Part shown: positions 62,695 through 64,000 of the stretch, in pieces
How the letters are laid out: every line of letters starts with the position of its first letter
How positions within the stretch are numbered: the stretch's first letter is position 1
From: an uncultured Myxococcaceae bacterium
GTDB lineage: Bacteria; Myxococcota_A; Polyangia; Polyangiales; Ga0077539
Reading direction: 5' to 3'
Assembly (NCBI GenBank): GCA_945952225.1
Contig: CAMFHP010000019.1
Span: 29,518 to 93,517 of the forward strand
DNA length: 64,000 bases
The notes under the pieces: generated by a model
Database searches by the model: none
Told to the model about the DNA's origin: nothing
The model's input: only the letters and a program-made list of their open reading frames with translations
Translations under genes and position numbers: made by a program

Positions 62695-64000
62695 TCAGAG
62701 GTCGAAGATCTGCACGCCGGGCGTCGAGGCGTTGCACGCGCGGTTGCCGTCGACGACGCCGCCGCGGTTGCCCGTGCGGGTGGCCACGGTGACGCCGCCG
62801 CGCACGACGGTGAGCGTCCACGTGGCGCTGGCCACCGCCGCGGTGAACGACTCGGGACACACGTAGTACCGACCGGGCGTGTACGACGAGGGCCAGTAGA
62901 TGTTCTCGGGGCCGCGGGTGCTCGTGTCGTCAACGTCGAGCGTGCCGCCGCACGCGGTGGTGTTGCCGTAGTAGATCTCCGTGCCGCACGGGGGCGTCAC
63001 GTGGAGGTCCATGTCGCCGTTCACGCTCCACGTGAGGGTGAAGCGCAGCGCGCCCTGACCGACGCACGTTCCCGCGGCGCAGGCCTGGCCCGCCGAGCAC
63101 GCGCGTCCGCACGCGCCGCAGTTGTTGTTGTCGCTCGTGAGGTCACGGCACACGCCCGAGCAGTTCGTGGTGCCCGATGCGCAGGTCGTGCTGCACGCGC
63201 TCAGCGAACACACCTGACCCGACGGACACACGCGCCCGCACGCGCCGCAGTTCGTGCTGTCGACGCTCAGGTCGCGGCACACGCCCGAGCAGTTCGTGAA
63301 GCCCGTCGGACACGACACCACACAGGTCGATCCCGTGCAGATCGTCCCCGAGGCGCACGCGCGGCCGCAGGCGCCGCAGTTGTTGTTGTCCGTCGTGAGG
63401 TCGCGGCACACGCCCGAGCAGTTGGTCTGCCCCGAGCCGCACGTCACCGTGCACGCCCCCGCGGTGCACACCTGACCCGCGGGACACGTCCGCGCGCAGG
63501 CCCCGCAGTTCGCGTTGTCGGTGCCCAGGTCACGGCACACGCCCGAGCAGTTGGTGAGCCCCGATCCGCACGTCACCGTGCACACGCCGCCGGAGCACAC
63601 CTCGCCCGCGGCGCACACGCGTCCGCACGCGCCGCAGTTCGCGTTGTCGGTCGCGAGCGTGCGGCACACGCCCGCGCAGTTGGTCTGTCCCGACGCGCAG
63701 CTCACGGTGCACACGCCCGAGGCGCAGAGCGTTCCCGCGGCGCACACGCGGCCGCAGGCGCCGCAGTTGTTGTTGTCGCTCGCCAGATCGCGGCACACGC
63801 CCGAGCAGTTGGTCGTGCCCGACGCGCAGCTCACGTTGCACGTTCCGCCGGAGCACACGGTCCCCGCGGCGCACACACGCCCGCAGGCGCCGCAGTTCGT
63901 GTTGTCGGTCGCGAGGTCGCGGCACACGCCGGAGCAGTTGGTGGTGCCCGCGACGCAGCTCACGGCGCACGTTCCGCCCGAGCACACCTGGCCCGTGGCG
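62695..64000 (-). CDS. Cys-rich 43-residue-repeat surface protein (5' end beyond window)
   Basis: The open frame runs in from the right edge without a start and ends at 62695. It holds seven full 43-residue repeats, each with eight Cys (for example NCSGVCRDL and NCGACGRVCAAG), probably all disulphide-bonded, then a C-terminal domain (LTWSVNGDMDLHVTPPCGTEIYYGN, LDVDDTSTRGPENIYWP) of the YfaP/DUF2135 type seen in secreted proteins. Such proteins are typical of Polyangia cell surfaces. Ligand unknown. Confidence 0.85.
   Translation of the reverse strand, partial: ATGQVCSGGTCAVSCVAGTTNCSGVCRDLATDNTNCGACGRVCAAGTVCSGGTCNVSCASGTTNCSGVCRDLASDNNNCGACGRVCAAGTLCASGVCTVSCASGQTNCAGVCRTLATDNANCGACGRVCAAGEVCSGGVCTVTCGSGLTNCSGVCRDLGTDNANCGACARTCPAGQVCTAGACTVTCGSGQTNCSGVCRDLTTDNNNCGACGRACASGTICTGSTCVVSCPTGFTNCSGVCRDLSVDSTNCGACGRVCPSGQVCSLSACSTTCASGTTNCSGVCRDLTSDNNNCGACGRACSAGQACAAGTCVGQGALRFTLTWSVNGDMDLHVTPPCGTEIYYGNTTACGGTLDVDDTSTRGPENIYWPSSYTPGRYYVCPESFTAAVASATWTLTVVRGGVTVATRTGNRGGVVDGNRACNASTPGVQIFDL
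63085..63987 (-). repeat. Seven 129-bp repeats coding Cys-rich units
   Basis: Seven tandem 129-base units code the eight-Cys 43-residue repeat. Units vary (NNNCGACGRVC, ANCGACART, STNCGACGRVC), so the array is old and not a recent expansion. A partial eighth unit (ACAAGTC) precedes the DUF2135-like domain. Confidence 0.9.

Noticed and set aside
63085..63987. CRISPR-like regular repeats
   Set aside because: The 129-bp period is coding, in frame, with no unique spacers between constant repeats; it encodes Cys-rich protein units.

Overview
The window reads as chromosome of a very GC-rich myxobacterium (Myxococcota, probably class Polyangia). This rests on strong third-position G/C, many lipoproteins with Asp/Pro/Val-rich linkers, an 8-Cys 43-residue repeat protein of the type common in Polyangia, RCC1- and MORN/HEAT-repeat proteins, a eukaryote-like Ser/Thr kinase and a large Tad locus. 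The lineage is inferred; no rRNA gene is present. Genes are densely packed and the longest gene-free stretch is 276 bases (53271-53546).

Left part (1-24.9 kb). A TPR-TonB receptor fusion runs into an edge-truncated lipoprotein; then a transglutaminase-like exported protein diverges from an RseP-type site-2 protease. A lone receiver, an EpmB-type radical SAM enzyme, a GH5 lipoprotein and a UspA protein follow. On the minus strand is a DUF4350 / MoxR ATPase / DUF58 / rsmA operon. A 55-codon gene with a near-consensus sigma-54 promoter, an SDR lacking catalytic residues coupled to a pappalysin-like lipoprotein, a Ser/Thr kinase, a histidine kinase, a PilZ protein, a HAD 5'-nucleotidase, rpmG-rpmB, a Pro/Asp-repeat lipoprotein and an RCC1 lipoprotein complete it.

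Centre (24.9-34.5 kb). Two large minus-strand genes encode a tandem BadF/HgdC-type activase and a 2-hydroxyacyl-CoA-dehydratase-like partner, behind a promoter with a perfect 10+2+10 palindrome resembling a TetR-family operator. Next come a Tat-type lipoprotein that keeps the Fe(His)4Cys ligand set of superoxide reductase, an orphan DNA methyltransferase, and a two-gene unit with an HTTM membrane protein.

Tad region (34.5-50.4 kb). Two Flp-type pilins, a prepilin peptidase, two TadE-like pseudopilins, CpaB, a CpaC secretin, two CpaF/TadA ATPases (one with an intact FHA domain), TadB, TadC, two membrane proteins with degenerate FHA domains and several lipoproteins form one long plus-strand cluster. 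It begins with a candidate sigma-54 promoter and two copies of an inverted repeat exactly 60 bp apart, the layout expected for enhancer-binding-protein control. It resembles the Tad-like Kil predation apparatus known in Myxococcus xanthus; that match is inference.

Right part (50.4-64 kb). After small unknown genes and biosynthetic arginine decarboxylase (speA) comes a minus-strand locus: a MORN/HEAT protein, an acidic repeat protein, then two tandem copies of a two-gene module, each a ~645-residue HExxH zinc-metallopeptidase-like protein overlapping by four bases a ~345-residue partner. I recognise no named family for it and consider it the best candidate for an undescribed system. A Cys-rich repeat protein runs off the right edge.
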